Part shown: in pieces, positions 25,416-34,266 of the stretch | Layout of the letters: each line of letters starts with the position of its first letter | How positions within the stretch are numbered: the stretch's first letter is position 1 | DNA from: an uncultured Prevotellaceae bacterium | GTDB lineage: Bacteria > Bacteroidota > Bacteroidia > Bacteroidales > Bacteroidaceae | Reading direction: 5' to 3' | Length of the DNA stretch: 51,512 bases | Assembly: GCA_902799905.1 (NCBI GenBank) | Contig: CADCCB010000028.1 | Location: 1 to 51,512 of the forward strand | Made by a program: the position numbers and the translations under genes | Notes under the pieces: generated by a model | The model's input: the letters and a program-made list of their open reading frames with translations, nothing else | Databases searched by the model: none | What the model was told of the DNA's origin: nothing

Positions 25416-27539
25416 TTATTGTATCGTTACCTTTTTGCCATTAACAATATACAGTCCCTTAACTGCCTTTCTCACTTTGCGGCCCTGCAGGTCGTAAACT
25501 TCATTTTTTGCATCAGTATTAGTACGCCCTACTATAATAATGTCTGTCGTTTGTTCATCGTCAAAGACGAATTTCACGCCTCGTGCCCCTGCGATATTTG
25601 ATAGACTGGCGGTGGGAAGAGGCAGATAAGCCTTTCCTGCACTCAGCGTAGAGCCATCTGTAACGGCATAGAACCCAAGGTTGTCATTCTTATTGGAGAG
25701 GATATAATTGGTGTAGTCGCCATCCACCTTGTTTAATACGGTGTTTACAGTTACGCCTGCCAACATATTTGAGACGATGGTCTCGCCTGGGCCCCAAGGA
25801 ATAGTATATGTGTCAGCATCGCCCTTTACTACTATACCCGTGTTGGCGGGTACGTCAGTAATACGTGTCAGTATCACCTCACCTGTGCTTGGCTTAAAGG
25901 CTGAAACTATATATGCCTTGATGTCGTTGGTACCAGAAAAGTCTAGAGGGTGCGTGCTGCAGAAAGTTCCCATGCCAGCTGTGCCGATGGTGATATCTTC
26001 TGTTATTTCCTTTATTTCCTTAAAATCTTTCCAATAGTCAGTTGCTTCGTATTCTGCTATGCATCCACGAGGAACATATAGTGTTGCATTGGAACTATTT
26101 GAGAAAGTATTTTCGCTTATAGACACAGGCGTTTTTGATTCGCAAGTCACGCTAGTTAAGTTGTTGCAACCATAGAACGCATAATTTCCGATACTTGTTA
26201 CGTTATTTGGAATGGAAACAGAGGCCAGATTTGTACAGTTCGAAAATGCGGATACTCCAATGGAAGCCAAAGTTTTAGGAAGGGAAACACCAGTAAGTCC
26301 AGAACAGCCATAGAATGCATTTCCACCTATACTTGTAATACCATTCGCAATGCTTACTTCATTCAAGTTAGTACATCCTTGGAAGGCTTTATCATTGATA
26401 GATGTAACAATATAGTCTTTGTTTGTTTGGGTGTCTTTTACAGATGCTGGAATTAAGAGAGTGCCTGTGGTGTTTTTGTCTATTGCTCCTGTACGCAATC
26501 CAACTTGAACTTCACGAGGATGGGGATTGGTTATTTTATAAGTTATACCATTTTCAATAAATGTGTCACCAACGTCACTATAATCATAGTTATCATCCAT
26601 TTCTATTATTGTATTGAACCCCCAATTATTATCTGCTTCGTATTTTTCCTTAGAGCCTTTAGGTACATACAGAACTCCCTCGGCATTTTTCCAACAATTG
26701 TACGCGTTTACAGGATCTTCATTATAACATATCACAGTTTCAATATACAAACAATTCTTAAATACCTCGTATAGGCTAGCAACTCCATCATTGACAATTA
26801 CTTTGTTCAACGTGTTAATGGTGCCTATTTGTGTTCCAGAATATGAAATCCCATTAACTCCAGAAGAAGTGGTAAAACTTCCAGGCAACGATAGTGAGTT
26901 AATAATACATCTATTAAAAGCCGAGGATCCAATGTACATTAATCCATTCGAGAGGGTGATTTCGCTTATCTTAGTACAGTTGGAAAATGCTTGCTCATAA
27001 ATTGCTGTGACAGTTGAAGGTATATGAACAGACGTTAAACTACTGCACTGATTAAATGCCAAAGTACCAATCGAAGTAACACCCTCTGGAATATTGATTG
27101 CTGTAAGACTGCTACATCCAGCGAATGTCCTATCTTCAAAAGAATCTCCAGAGATACTATTTGGCAATTCTATTGTCTCTGCTTTTTCGCAAGAGTTAAA
27201 AGCACTTTTTCCTAAATATGTGACGCCGTCTGGTATAACGATTGAAGTTACTTTATTACATCCGCTAAACGCATAATCCGCTACTTCTTTAACTGTGTAC
27301 CCATTAACGACGGAAGGAATTGTAACTGCTCCCGATGTAGACTGATCAATAGCTTTTCTAACACCAAGGCTCTTTACATAGGTGTAACCAACCTTACAAG
27401 TCTTTGGAGATTCACTCAAGACAGTATAGGTTACATTAACATCTTCAATCGTGTTTGCAGTAAACGTATCTCCGACCGCACTCCAAGCTGTTATACTACT
27501 AAGCATAACAAGCATAAATAATAGTAATCTCTTTTTCAT
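25416..27539 (-). CDS. BspA-like leucine-rich-repeat surface protein, possible T9SS cargo
   Basis: 707 residues from the Met at 27539 (MKKRLLLFMLVMLSSITAWS signal peptide; another ATG lies at 27545). It contains many LRR_5-type repeats of the form AFxxCxxLTxVxIPxxVTxIGxxA, in two blocks. The C-terminus EVYDLQGRKVRKAVKGLYIV followed by NGKKV looks like a type A sorting domain for the T9SS, which fits the porW/porX genes nearby. BspA-like proteins bind host matrix proteins and other bacteria. A leader of about 290 bases separates it from its likely promoter. Confidence 0.9.
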   Translation of the reverse strand: MKKRLLLFMLVMLSSITAWSAVGDTFTANTIEDVNVTYTVLSESPKTCKVGYTYVKSLGVRKAIDQSTSGAVTIPSVVNGYTVKEVADYAFSGCNKVTSIVIPDGVTYLGKSAFNSCEKAETIELPNSISGDSFEDRTFAGCSSLTAINIPEGVTSIGTLAFNQCSSLTSVHIPSTVTAIYEQAFSNCTKISEITLSNGLMYIGSSAFNRCIINSLSLPGSFTTSSGVNGISYSGTQIGTINTLNKVIVNDGVASLYEVFKNCLYIETVICYNEDPVNAYNCWKNAEGVLYVPKGSKEKYEADNNWGFNTIIEMDDNYDYSDVGDTFIENGITYKITNPHPREVQVGLRTGAIDKNTTGTLLIPASVKDTQTNKDYIVTSINDKAFQGCTNLNEVSIANGITSIGGNAFYGCSGLTGVSLPKTLASIGVSAFSNCTNLASVSIPNNVTSIGNYAFYGCNNLTSVTCESKTPVSISENTFSNSSNATLYVPRGCIAEYEATDYWKDFKEIKEITEDITIGTAGMGTFCSTHPLDFSGTNDIKAYIVSAFKPSTGEVILTRITDVPANTGIVVKGDADTYTIPWGPGETIVSNMLAGVTVNTVLNKVDGDYTNYILSNKNDNLGFYAVTDGSTLSAGKAYLPLPTASLSNIAGARGVKFVFDDEQTTDIIIVGRTNTDAKNEVYDLQGRKVRKAVKGLYIVNGKKVTIQ

Positions 27540-27834
27540 ATGCATTTTTCTTTTGTGAGTTAATATATACGACCATACACAAAGAGTGTGAGCCTTCTTG
27601 CCATCCTTTAGCTAGAAGGTTCTGGAATACCTGTGTACGTAAGAATGAAAATCAGCTCACACCTGCAGGTATATATGTGAGCCAACTCCATAGCGGAGAG
27701 AGCAGTATATATGCTACTGCAGGAGAAGCAGCTTTCAGACTTCTCGCCCGTACACGTGAATTTTCCAGATTCTCTAGCGGGTCAAAGCTTAATTGCTCTC
27801 CTCAATGTCATCGCTCCTTTTCAGAACGACGTGG
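27540..27834 (-). promoter_or_regulatory. Long structured 5' leader of the LRR gene
   Basis: Between the minus-strand promoter and the ATG are about 290 bases without a good gene. They hold GTGTGAGC/GCTCACAC (near 27585 and 27654), CCTTCTTGCC...AGAAGG, and GCAGTA...TACTGC (near 27702-27720). Such a leader could control expression, but I could not match it to a known riboswitch. Confidence 0.45.
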
Positions 27835-27865
27835 CAAAGGTAAGAATTATTCCTGAAACGACAAA
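27835..27865 (-). promoter_or_regulatory. Promoter of the LRR gene
   Basis: On the minus strand TTTG (27865-27862), 19-bp spacer, TACCTTTG (27842-27835). A perfect phylum-type promoter that predicts a start near 27828. Confidence 0.75.
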
Positions 27866-28129
27866 GAAAAAGATAGAAAAATATGGATTTTGCGAATAAG
27901 CAAACTTTGTCTGAAAATATCTCCATCTCTCCTTCCGGATAGTGCTAAGCCCTTTGTAGAAAGAGGTTACGTCACGGGAGGGATTAAAACCACCCCTCAC
28001 CCGCCAGACAACTTCTTTGACACCCTCACGCGCACGATATTATAATAAGGTAAGCAGAAAGCATGTCGGAATGCCTTCTATCTATCGTTCCGAGGCTTCC
28101 TAACCACCGTTCCAATGCTTCCTAACCTC

Positions 28130-28171
28130 CGTCCGAATGCTTCCTTAGGGGGGTAAGGAAGCATTCGGACG
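28130..28171. repeat. 18-bp perfect inverted repeat with a G6 loop
   Basis: CGTCCGAATGCTTCCTTA and its exact inverse, separated by six G. Two diverged direct copies of the left arm precede it (around 28086 and 28108). The same arm occurs alone at 13259. Confidence 0.9.
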
Positions 28172-28283
28172 ACTCGTGCAAAGCATCGGAACGGGGCGTA
28201 GATGACGTTCGGACGAGCCGTCCGAGGCATTCCTTTGGGAAACGAAAGAGATAGTGATTGATTAAGAAACAAATGATGTGTTT

Positions 28284-28689
28284 TTAAGAAACAAATGATG
28301 TGTTTTTAAGAAACGAATTTTTCTAATTATAACTAATTTTATCCACGAATTGGAATAATTAAATATAATTCTTTGCAAGACCTCCGCGTAGCGCCTGAGC
28401 ACCTACGGAGCGCAAGAAAGCGTCACAAGTGCCGAGCGCGTGAGAAAATTTCTTGCGTCCTTGCAGTAGCAAGCGTCACAAGTGCCGAGCGAAGGTCAAT
28501 TATGATAATTCGTTTCTAAGAAAAGGAAGGGGAGAGAATGGGTATGTTTAAGAAACGAATTTTTCTAATTATAACTAATTTTATCCACGAATGGGGATAA
28601 TTTAATATTCGAGTAATACATAATCATTAGAAGAATTAAGTTCAATTAGGAAAATTCGTTTCTTAAGAAAAACATCATTCGCTTCTTAA
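28284..28689. mobile_element. 406-bp element with 46-47 bp terminal inverted repeats, no gene
   Basis: Left end 28284-28329 and right end 28643-28689 are inverted copies of one sequence (TTAAGAA...GATGT...TTAAGAAACGAATTT). Inside, a 45-bp stretch (28306-28350) is repeated exactly at 28548-28592, and a 21-bp unit AAGCGTCACAAGTGCCGAGC(G) is repeated at 28418 and 28471. An extra 24-bp copy of the end lies at 28262-28283. It resembles a non-autonomous element of MITE type. No transposase is in the window that would fit it. Confidence 0.6.
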
Positions 28690-28699
28690 CATTCTAAAT

Positions 28700-28745
28700 T
28701 CTTAATCGCGTAGCGACCGCTCTTAATTCTTAATTTTTAATTCAT
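28700..28745. repeat. AT-rich heptamers around a palindromic core
   Basis: The core TCGCGTAGCGACCGCTC (about 28717) lies between AATTCTTAA on its left and the heptamers TTAATTC, TTAATTT, TTAATTC on its right. This is the same plan, array plus GTAGC-type palindrome, as the 83-bp element at 22724. Confidence 0.55.
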
Positions 28746-28807
28746 TATATCTCCATCCCTCCCGTCAGATAGCGCTGAGCCCTTTATATAAAGGACTTTT
28801 GCTATTT

Positions 28808-29073
28808 TCATCCCTCCCGTCACCCCTCCCGTCATCTCTCCCATATCCCTCCCATTGGCGCCTCAGGTTATAAAGGACAAAAATCTTTCATAAACCCAAA
28901 TCGGTCTTAAGGCAGATAGAAGAACATAAATCTCCACAAATCTTTCATAAATCTTTTGCTGTGATAGACAATATCTTATTTATGTTTCATTTGTGTTGAT
29001 TTATGTTCCTTAAAGACACAGGGTGACGTGAGAGATGACGGGAGGGATATGGGAGGGATGACGGGAGGGATGA
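28808..29073. repeat. Large inverted repeat with CCCTCCCG/CGGGAGGG arms
   Basis: The left arm 28808-28855 contains repeated TCCCTCCCGTCA motifs and the right arm 29021-29073 contains their inverse (GATGACGGGAGGGAT). Between them an AT-rich inverted repeat, 28922-28952 with 28978-29008, matches at 25 of 31 positions. Further copies of GACGGGAGGGATG lie at 29126 and, inverted, at 28754. No gene is inside. Confidence 0.7.
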
Positions 29074-29183
29074 ATTGTGCTCAGATCGCTGGAAACCCCT
29101 TTGTACAAAGGATTCTTTGAAAGGCGACGGGAGGGATGAGGGATTTTTTGAAGAAACCTCAAAACAAAAAAAGTTCTTTTTTA

Positions 29184-29215
29184 TTTGGTATTTTGCTCAC
29201 TTAATCGTATCTTTG
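29184..29215 (+). promoter_or_regulatory. Promoter of the Rpn-type nuclease gene
   Basis: TTTG 29184-29187, 20-bp spacer, TATCTTTG 29208-29215. The spacer sequence GCTCACTTAATCG resembles that of the promoter repeats at 40615 and 43219. Confidence 0.8.
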
Positions 29216-29234
29216 CAGCGGAGTATATTGACTT

Positions 29235-30152
29235 ATGACAGACAACAAAGAAAGATACATCAACCCGTATACCGACTTCGGCTTCAAGAGGTTGTTTGGT
29301 ACTGAGATGAACAAGGACTTGCTCATCAGTTTCCTGAACGCCCTGTTCAATGGTGAGGAAAAAGAGATAACGGACGTGCAGTATCTGAATGGTGAGAATC
29401 TAGGCGACGGCTATGGCGACCGCCGTTCCGTGTTCGATGTCTATTGTATGGCGAAGGACGGCAGCCGTTTCATCGTTGAGATGCAGAAGGCTGAGCAAGC
29501 CTACTTCAAAGACCGTAGCGTCTATTATGCTACGACTCCTATCCGCCAGCAGGCCAAGAAGGGCGAATGGGACTATTGCTTGGACGATGTCTATACCGTC
29601 GGCATCTTGAACTTCGAGTTCCCCAATGGTGAATATCCTGCCGATAGTTATCGTCACGAAATCAAACTGCAGGACGTAGAAGATCATCATGTGTTCTACG
29701 ACAAGTTGACCTTCGTATACCTGGAAATGCCTAAATTCACGAAGACGGAGGATGAACTGGAGACGATGTTCGACAAATGGATGTTCGTGCTTCGTAACCT
29801 GTCTCGTCTGCTGGAGCGTCCCAAGGCTCTTCAGGACCGTATCTTCCAAAAGGTCTTCGAGCAGGCCGAAATTGCACGCTATTCGGAATCGGAACGTCGC
29901 CAGTATGAGGAGAGCAAGAAGATTTTCTGGGACAACTATAGCGTGATGAAAACAGCTACAGACAAAGGCCATGCGAAAGGCCTTGCAGAAGGGCTGGAGT
30001 TGGGTCGTGCAGAAGGTCGTGCAGAAGGTCGTGCAGAAGGTCGCGCAGAAGAGCGAATAGTGAATGCTCGTAATCTGAAAAGGAATGGTGTGCCTGTTGA
30101 TATTATCGTCAAGAGTATTGGTCTGACGGAAGAGGAAATTGATCAATTGTAG
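29235..30152 (+). CDS. Rpn family (PD-(D/E)XK) recombination-promoting nuclease/putative transposase
   Basis: 305 residues. The N-terminus MTDNKERYINPYTDFGFKRL is the family opening. The nuclease core is seen as SVFDVYCMAKDGSRFIVEMQ (Asp ... Glu-x-Gln), followed by the Arg/Tyr-rich SVYYATTPIRQQ. The C-terminus has four GRAE repeats written by 12-bp DNA repeats (30003-30050), then a helix typical of these proteins. Rpn enzymes act on DNA and stimulate recombination in E. coli; some serve phage defence. It converges on the AAA-ATPase gene and shares a terminator with it. Confidence 0.9.
   Translation: MTDNKERYINPYTDFGFKRLFGTEMNKDLLISFLNALFNGEEKEITDVQYLNGENLGDGYGDRRSVFDVYCMAKDGSRFIVEMQKAEQAYFKDRSVYYATTPIRQQAKKGEWDYCLDDVYTVGILNFEFPNGEYPADSYRHEIKLQDVEDHHVFYDKLTFVYLEMPKFTKTEDELETMFDKWMFVLRNLSRLLERPKALQDRIFQKVFEQAEIARYSESERRQYEESKKIFWDNYSVMKTATDKGHAKGLAEGLELGRAEGRAEGRAEGRAEERIVNARNLKRNGVPVDIIVKSIGLTEEEIDQL
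30003..30050. repeat. Four 12-bp repeats coding GRAE
   Basis: GGTCGTGCAGAA three times and GGTCGCGCAGAA once. Copy-number change would keep the frame and lengthen or shorten the linker before the last helix. Confidence 0.9.
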
Positions 30153-30218
30153 GAGAGATGTTGTATATCAGGAGACTTAGTCCGCGAGGATGTCAGCACT
30201 ACCCGAAGAATAGAAGAA

Positions 30219-30255
30219 ATGGCGACTGTCCGTGAGGATAGTCGCCATTTTTTAT
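30219..30255. terminator. Shared terminator between convergent genes
   Basis: ATGGCGACTGTCC pairs with GGATAGTCGCCAT (13 pairs, one G-U) with a GTGA loop, then a T run. The A-rich 5' flank is weak, so it acts best for the + strand gene. Confidence 0.85.
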
Positions 30256-31865
30256 AACTTCTCGGCCTTCCAGTCGGTGATATTACGTTCCTCGGATGAG
30301 AAACTGATGCCGACTTTGGTGATGGGACGGCCATCAAGTCGGTATTTGTCAGCGTAGCCCTTGCGTTCAATCTGGTCGAGGGCGGTGTCGACAGTATCGT
30401 TATATTTCAGTTCCATGACGTAGATGCCCTTCGGCATGAGTAGGGTAATGTCGCTACGTCCTTTAGCACCAGGATCCTCAGCACGGACATCGGCCCCGAA
30501 GGCTACGAGCAGCGTGTAGAGCAGCGCATGGTAGTAGTGCTCGTTTTTGTTATCTTTCTCCCACTGATAGGGTATTCCGGCGTAAAACGTCTTGATTGCT
30601 TCGATGAAGTCGGCCAGGTCGTCGTCGACGCGGAAGTCGTAGTAGGCCAGTTGAAGTGTCGAAGCCTGTCGACTGTTCACCTGCTTGCCAGCCACATGTT
30701 TGAACAGGCAGTCGGCAAAGCCTCGGTGCACTTCTGCATTTGGGAAACTGAGCGTGTAGATGATGTCAAAGTCGTATTTCTTGCAATCCTTGATGGTGAG
30801 GTAGCCGCTTTGATAGAGGATAGGCAACGGGTTGTCGAAACTCTCGAAGGGGAGGTCGAAGTACGTGCTGGGCAGTCGTATGCCTTCCAACTCGGCTATA
30901 TTCACTGGGGGCATCTGTGCCAGCATGTTGATGAGGGCTCCGCTGGTGCCGCGGTCAAACCAGTAGTCGGTCACATCGCCCGAGTTGAAGGCGTTGACCA
31001 GACTGAAGGGGTTGTACATATCCACCATCGCCTTGCTGAAGTGGTAGCCGTCGTAGCGGGCTTTCAGCCGTGTGAGCATCCCGTCGTAGTCTGTACCGTT
31101 ACGCTCGGCCATCTGTTCGATGTCGGGACGCAACTGTGTGGTCAGTTCCTCCTCGCTGATGCCGCAGAGCGTGGCATAGTCATCGAACATTGAGATGTTG
31201 TAAAGGTTGTTGAGTTTGCTGAACACGCCCATCTGCGAGAATTTCGAGATACCGGTGATGAAGGCGAACTGCAAGTGGTCGTCCTCAGCCTTCAGCGGTC
31301 CGAACACGTTCTGGAACCGCTGGCGGGCCTGTGCCACCTTCTCTGCATCGCCCAGGGCATGGAGGATGAAGTTGTCGTATTCATCGACGAGCACCACCAC
31401 GCGCTTGCCTGTCTCTTTGTGCAGGGTACGCATCAGGTTGACCATGCGGATGTTGGCATCTTTCACCTCGGGCGTAATGCCGTATTGCCGCTCGTAGCCC
31501 TTCAGCGTCTCGTCAATCAGCGTGTCAAGTTGCTCAATGGTTACGAGGTCACCCGCGCTGAAGTCGAACCTTATCACGGGGTACTTCTCCCACTTCCAGT
31601 CTGTCGTGGCGATAAACAACTGTGGCTGCTCGATGCCCTGCTCGGTAGTAAAGGCTTCGAAAAGTTCGCGACGGCCCTCAAAGACGGCAGCCAGCGTAGA
31701 TACTAACAGCGACTTGCCGAAGCGTCGCGGCCGGCTTAGGAAGTAGGGCTTGCCCTCAGTGATCATCTTGTAAATGAGCGGAGTCTTGTCGATGTAGATG
31801 TATCCGTCCTTACGGATGCTCTCGAAACTCTGGATGCCTACGGGGTACTTTCTCTTTGATGCCAT
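30252..31865 (-). CDS. AAA-ATPase-like protein with PD-(D/E)XK C-terminal domain
   Basis: 537 residues of the common Bacteroidales family (AAA-ATPase_like plus PDDEXK_9). N-terminal YPVGIQSFESIRKDGYIYID, an Arg-rich P-loop RPRRFGKSL at residues 45-53, Walker-B-like VVVLVDEYDN. The C-terminal nuclease-like fold has GRSDITLLMPKGIYVMELKY with the Asp and Glu-x-Lys motif. These genes exist in many copies per genome; their role is unsettled, and mobile or selfish behaviour has been suggested. Confidence 0.9.
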   Translation of the reverse strand: MASKRKYPVGIQSFESIRKDGYIYIDKTPLIYKMITEGKPYFLSRPRRFGKSLLVSTLAAVFEGRRELFEAFTTEQGIEQPQLFIATTDWKWEKYPVIRFDFSAGDLVTIEQLDTLIDETLKGYERQYGITPEVKDANIRMVNLMRTLHKETGKRVVVLVDEYDNFILHALGDAEKVAQARQRFQNVFGPLKAEDDHLQFAFITGISKFSQMGVFSKLNNLYNISMFDDYATLCGISEEELTTQLRPDIEQMAERNGTDYDGMLTRLKARYDGYHFSKAMVDMYNPFSLVNAFNSGDVTDYWFDRGTSGALINMLAQMPPVNIAELEGIRLPSTYFDLPFESFDNPLPILYQSGYLTIKDCKKYDFDIIYTLSFPNAEVHRGFADCLFKHVAGKQVNSRQASTLQLAYYDFRVDDDLADFIEAIKTFYAGIPYQWEKDNKNEHYYHALLYTLLVAFGADVRAEDPGAKGRSDITLLMPKGIYVMELKYNDTVDTALDQIERKGYADKYRLDGRPITKVGISFSSEERNITDWKAEKL

Positions 31866-31901
31866 AATTCTCGTTGTTTATGCCTTTTGGAATCCTGCTT
31901 A

Positions 31902-32681
31902 TTACTTCTTGCCGACAATGCCCATGTTGGCGGAGCGCAGGAACTCGATGACGTTGCGCACCTCAGGACCGTCGGGGACCTGATCCTCAATCTGGTTGAC
32001 AGCATCGAAGAGGGAGGTGTTGCTCAGGAAGAGCAGACGATAGGCATTGGCAAGATGCTTCAGTACCTTCTCGTCCACACCATAGGAGCGGCCCATGGTG
32101 AAGTTCACACCGCCATATTCTGAACGCTTGGTGCAGATGATGTAGGGTGGCACATCCTTGGAGAAGGTGGTGCCGGCCTGAATCATGGCACCACGGCCCA
32201 CACGGGTCTTGGCATTCTCGATGACGCTCGACGAGAAGATGACACCATCCTGTATCTCGCAGTCGCCGGCAATCTTGGTGCCGTAGCCGAACACGCAACG
32301 GTCGCCCACCTTGGTGTCGTGGGAGATATGGGCACCCTCCATCAGCACGTTTTCGTTGCCGATGATGGTCTGCCCGCCAGTATGCGTGGCACGGTTGATG
32401 ACCACATTCTCGCGGATGATATTGTTATCGCCGATGATGCACTCCGACTTCTCACCACGGAAGTCGAAGTCCTGCGGTAGTGCGCCGATGACTGAGCCCT
32501 GGTGCACCTTGTTTTGACTGCCCATACGCGTACCATTTAATATAGATACGAAAGGGAAGATGATGCAGTTGTCGCCAATCACCACATCGTCCTCAATATA
32601 GACGAAGGGGAATATTTTACAGTTGTCGCCGATTATCGCCTTGGGGCTGATCTCGGCCTTGGGACTTATTACGCTAGCCAT
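31902..32681 (-). CDS. lpxA: Acyl-ACP--UDP-N-acetylglucosamine O-acyltransferase
   Basis: First step of lipid A synthesis: it moves a hydroxyacyl chain to UDP-GlcNAc. 259 residues of left-handed beta-helix hexapeptide repeats (VIGDNC, IGNENV, VGDRC). The catalytic His lies in GAHISHDTKVGDR, and IGDNNIIRENVVINRATHTG corresponds to the substrate loop. The C-terminal helical part begins after about residue 195. The segment that carries VHQF in E. coli differs here, so acyl-chain choice may differ. Confidence 0.88.
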   Translation of the reverse strand: MASVISPKAEISPKAIIGDNCKIFPFVYIEDDVVIGDNCIIFPFVSILNGTRMGSQNKVHQGSVIGALPQDFDFRGEKSECIIGDNNIIRENVVINRATHTGGQTIIGNENVLMEGAHISHDTKVGDRCVFGYGTKIAGDCEIQDGVIFSSSVIENAKTRVGRGAMIQAGTTFSKDVPPYIICTKRSEYGGVNFTMGRSYGVDEKVLKHLANAYRLLFLSNTSLFDAVNQIEDQVPDGPEVRNVIEFLRSANMGIVGKK

Positions 32682-32689
32682 AACTTGAG

Positions 32690-32780
32690 CCCCTCTCTTA
32701 TCCCCCCAACAGGGAGGAGGCCGTAACAGGGGCGTGGGCCTTGTGTTTCTTCATTAGCCTCCCCCAAAATTAGGGGGAGG
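32690..32780. repeat. Intergenic CCTCCCCC/GGGGGAGG palindromes
   Basis: An 8-bp inverted repeat with a 7-base loop (32758-32780) and, 5' of it, further C-rich and GGGAGGAGG segments. The same family appears at 34182-34201 and 34267-34287. It lies between the efflux operon and lpxA and could end transcription from the operon. Confidence 0.65.
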
Positions 32781-32797
32781 TTGGAGAGAGTTTCTTC

Positions 32798-34237
32798 TTA
32801 TCGTCCTCCTCCACCGAGTGCCGTATAGAGACTCACCACGGCCTGCATCTTATAGAAGTCGTCGGTGGTCTTGCTGAGTTTGGCGTTGAGCAACTGCGTC
32901 TCGGCTGTAAGGACTTCCAGATAACTGGAGCCGCTGCTACGATAGAGGGCCTTGGTGTCCTCTACGTTCTGCGTGAGCACAGCCACACGCTGCTCCTCGA
33001 GTTTGGAGTTGGCATCATACTGGGTATAGTTGACCAGAGCGTTCGACACCTCGTTGCCAGCAGAGAAGATGGCGTTCTGCCAGGTGTTGAAAGCCTGCTC
33101 GTACTTCAGTTTGCTGACCTTCAGGTTTGCCGTGAGGGCACCACGCTGGAAAATGGGCTGCAGGAGGCTGCCGAAGAGCGATGTCGTCCACTTGCCAGGA
33201 TTCATCGTGCCGGTGAGGTTGCTGAAGTTGGCCGAAGCACCAATGGTGATGGTGGGATAGAACTGCGAACGGGCAGTCTGCACATCATGGAAGCAGGCGG
33301 CAAGGTTCATCTCAGCGTTATGAACGTCAGGACGATTCTGCAGCACGGCAAAAGCGACGCCAGTGGCAAACTCCTCTGGCAGCGACTGCTCGTCGATTGT
33401 AGAACGGGGTATCTCCTGACCAGCCTGGCCGATGAGCAGCGACAGGGCGTTCTCCGTGGCACGGATCTGACGGCGCATGTCGTTGGCCTGCGTCTGCATG
33501 CTCAGGTAAGAAGCCTCGGCACTCTGCACGCCCGTTGAGCGCACACGGCCCAACTGGTGCTGGAGTTTCATCATCTCCCAGGTCTCCTTCGACATGTCGG
33601 CCATCTGGGTGACAATCTCCAACTGACGGTCGAGCATGAGCAGGGTGTAGTAACTGTTGGCAATACCGCTGATGACCTGTGCACGCACAGCCATCTGATA
33701 GTCCTTATAGCCCAGCAGTTTCATCTGCGTAGAGCGCTTCTGCGACAGGATGTTGCCAAAGAGGTCTAGCGTCCAACTGGCCGTCACGGGGATGGAGTAG
33801 GACTTGGTGGTCTGCGACGGGTCGGTATGAACCGTGGTTATGGAGCCCATAGACTGGTTGGTGCCAATGCTGATGGCAGGCAGGAAGGCCAGTTTGGCGG
33901 CCTTCAGCATAGTCTCGTACATCTGAACGGTAAGGGCAGCATTCTGCAAGTTGGCATTTCGCTCCAGGCCCTGCTCGATGAGTGCCTGCAACTGCGGGTC
34001 GGTGAACACCTGGCGCCAGGGCAGGTTGCCGAAGGAGGCGGTGTCCTGCACGGCCAGCGTGTCGCGATTGGACCACACATCACGCACGAGCCCCTCGGTT
34101 TCTACCTCCGGGCGCTCGTACTTATTATATAGTCCGCAACTGCTGAGCAGCAGGCACAACAGCAAGAGACCCACCCCCATGCCCCTCCCTGTATGGAGGG
34201 GAGTAGATACGTTGTTCCTTAATATCCTATTCTTCAT
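32798..34237 (-). CDS. RND efflux outer-membrane lipoprotein (TolC/OprM family)
   Basis: The outer-membrane channel of the tripartite pump. 479 residues from the first ATG. Lipobox LLSSCGLYNKYERPEVE, then the periplasmic helices (ALTVQMYETMLKAAKLAFLP). The N-region STPLHTGRG is encoded by the C-rich palindrome at 34182; the Met at 34180 (MGVGLLLLCLLLSSC) is an alternative start without that insert. Third gene of the operon after the adaptor and pump genes. Confidence 0.92.
   Translation of the reverse strand: MKNRILRNNVSTPLHTGRGMGVGLLLLCLLLSSCGLYNKYERPEVETEGLVRDVWSNRDTLAVQDTASFGNLPWRQVFTDPQLQALIEQGLERNANLQNAALTVQMYETMLKAAKLAFLPAISIGTNQSMGSITTVHTDPSQTTKSYSIPVTASWTLDLFGNILSQKRSTQMKLLGYKDYQMAVRAQVISGIANSYYTLLMLDRQLEIVTQMADMSKETWEMMKLQHQLGRVRSTGVQSAEASYLSMQTQANDMRRQIRATENALSLLIGQAGQEIPRSTIDEQSLPEEFATGVAFAVLQNRPDVHNAEMNLAACFHDVQTARSQFYPTITIGASANFSNLTGTMNPGKWTTSLFGSLLQPIFQRGALTANLKVSKLKYEQAFNTWQNAIFSAGNEVSNALVNYTQYDANSKLEEQRVAVLTQNVEDTKALYRSSGSSYLEVLTAETQLLNAKLSKTTDDFYKMQAVVSLYTALGGGGR
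34182..34201. repeat. CCCCTCC/GGAGGGG palindrome in a signal-peptide region
   Basis: A 7-bp inverted repeat within the first codons of the outer-membrane lipoprotein gene; a relative with a 9-bp stem lies 80 bp upstream on the minus strand (34267-34287). Confidence 0.7.
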
Positions 34238-34266
34238 TTTTTTTATTTTTTATTGTACATTTTATT

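Larger units (their letters stand above)
27917..28793. repeat. Pair of 47-bp direct repeats
   Basis: 27917-27963 and 28747-28793 match at about 38 of 47 bases (ATATCTCCATC... to ...AGCCCTTTnTAnAAAG). They flank most of the repeat island. No coding sequence lies between them. Confidence 0.7.

Noticed and set aside
27711-27899. 62-codon + strand frame in the LRR leader region
   Set aside because: It lies over the minus-strand promoter, has no family likeness and no promoter of its own.
28078-28272. 64-codon minus-strand frame through the hairpin repeats
   Set aside because: The sequence is explained by repeats (KEAFGR from the 20-mer); no start signals.
28200-28700. CRISPR array among the repeats at 28.2-28.7 kb
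   Set aside because: Repeat units differ in length and orientation, spacers are not unique and even in size, and no cas gene is near.
29235-31865. A complete insertion sequence made of the Rpn and AAA/PDDEXK genes
   Set aside because: The genes are convergent, each has its own signals, and no shared terminal inverted repeats were seen around the pair.
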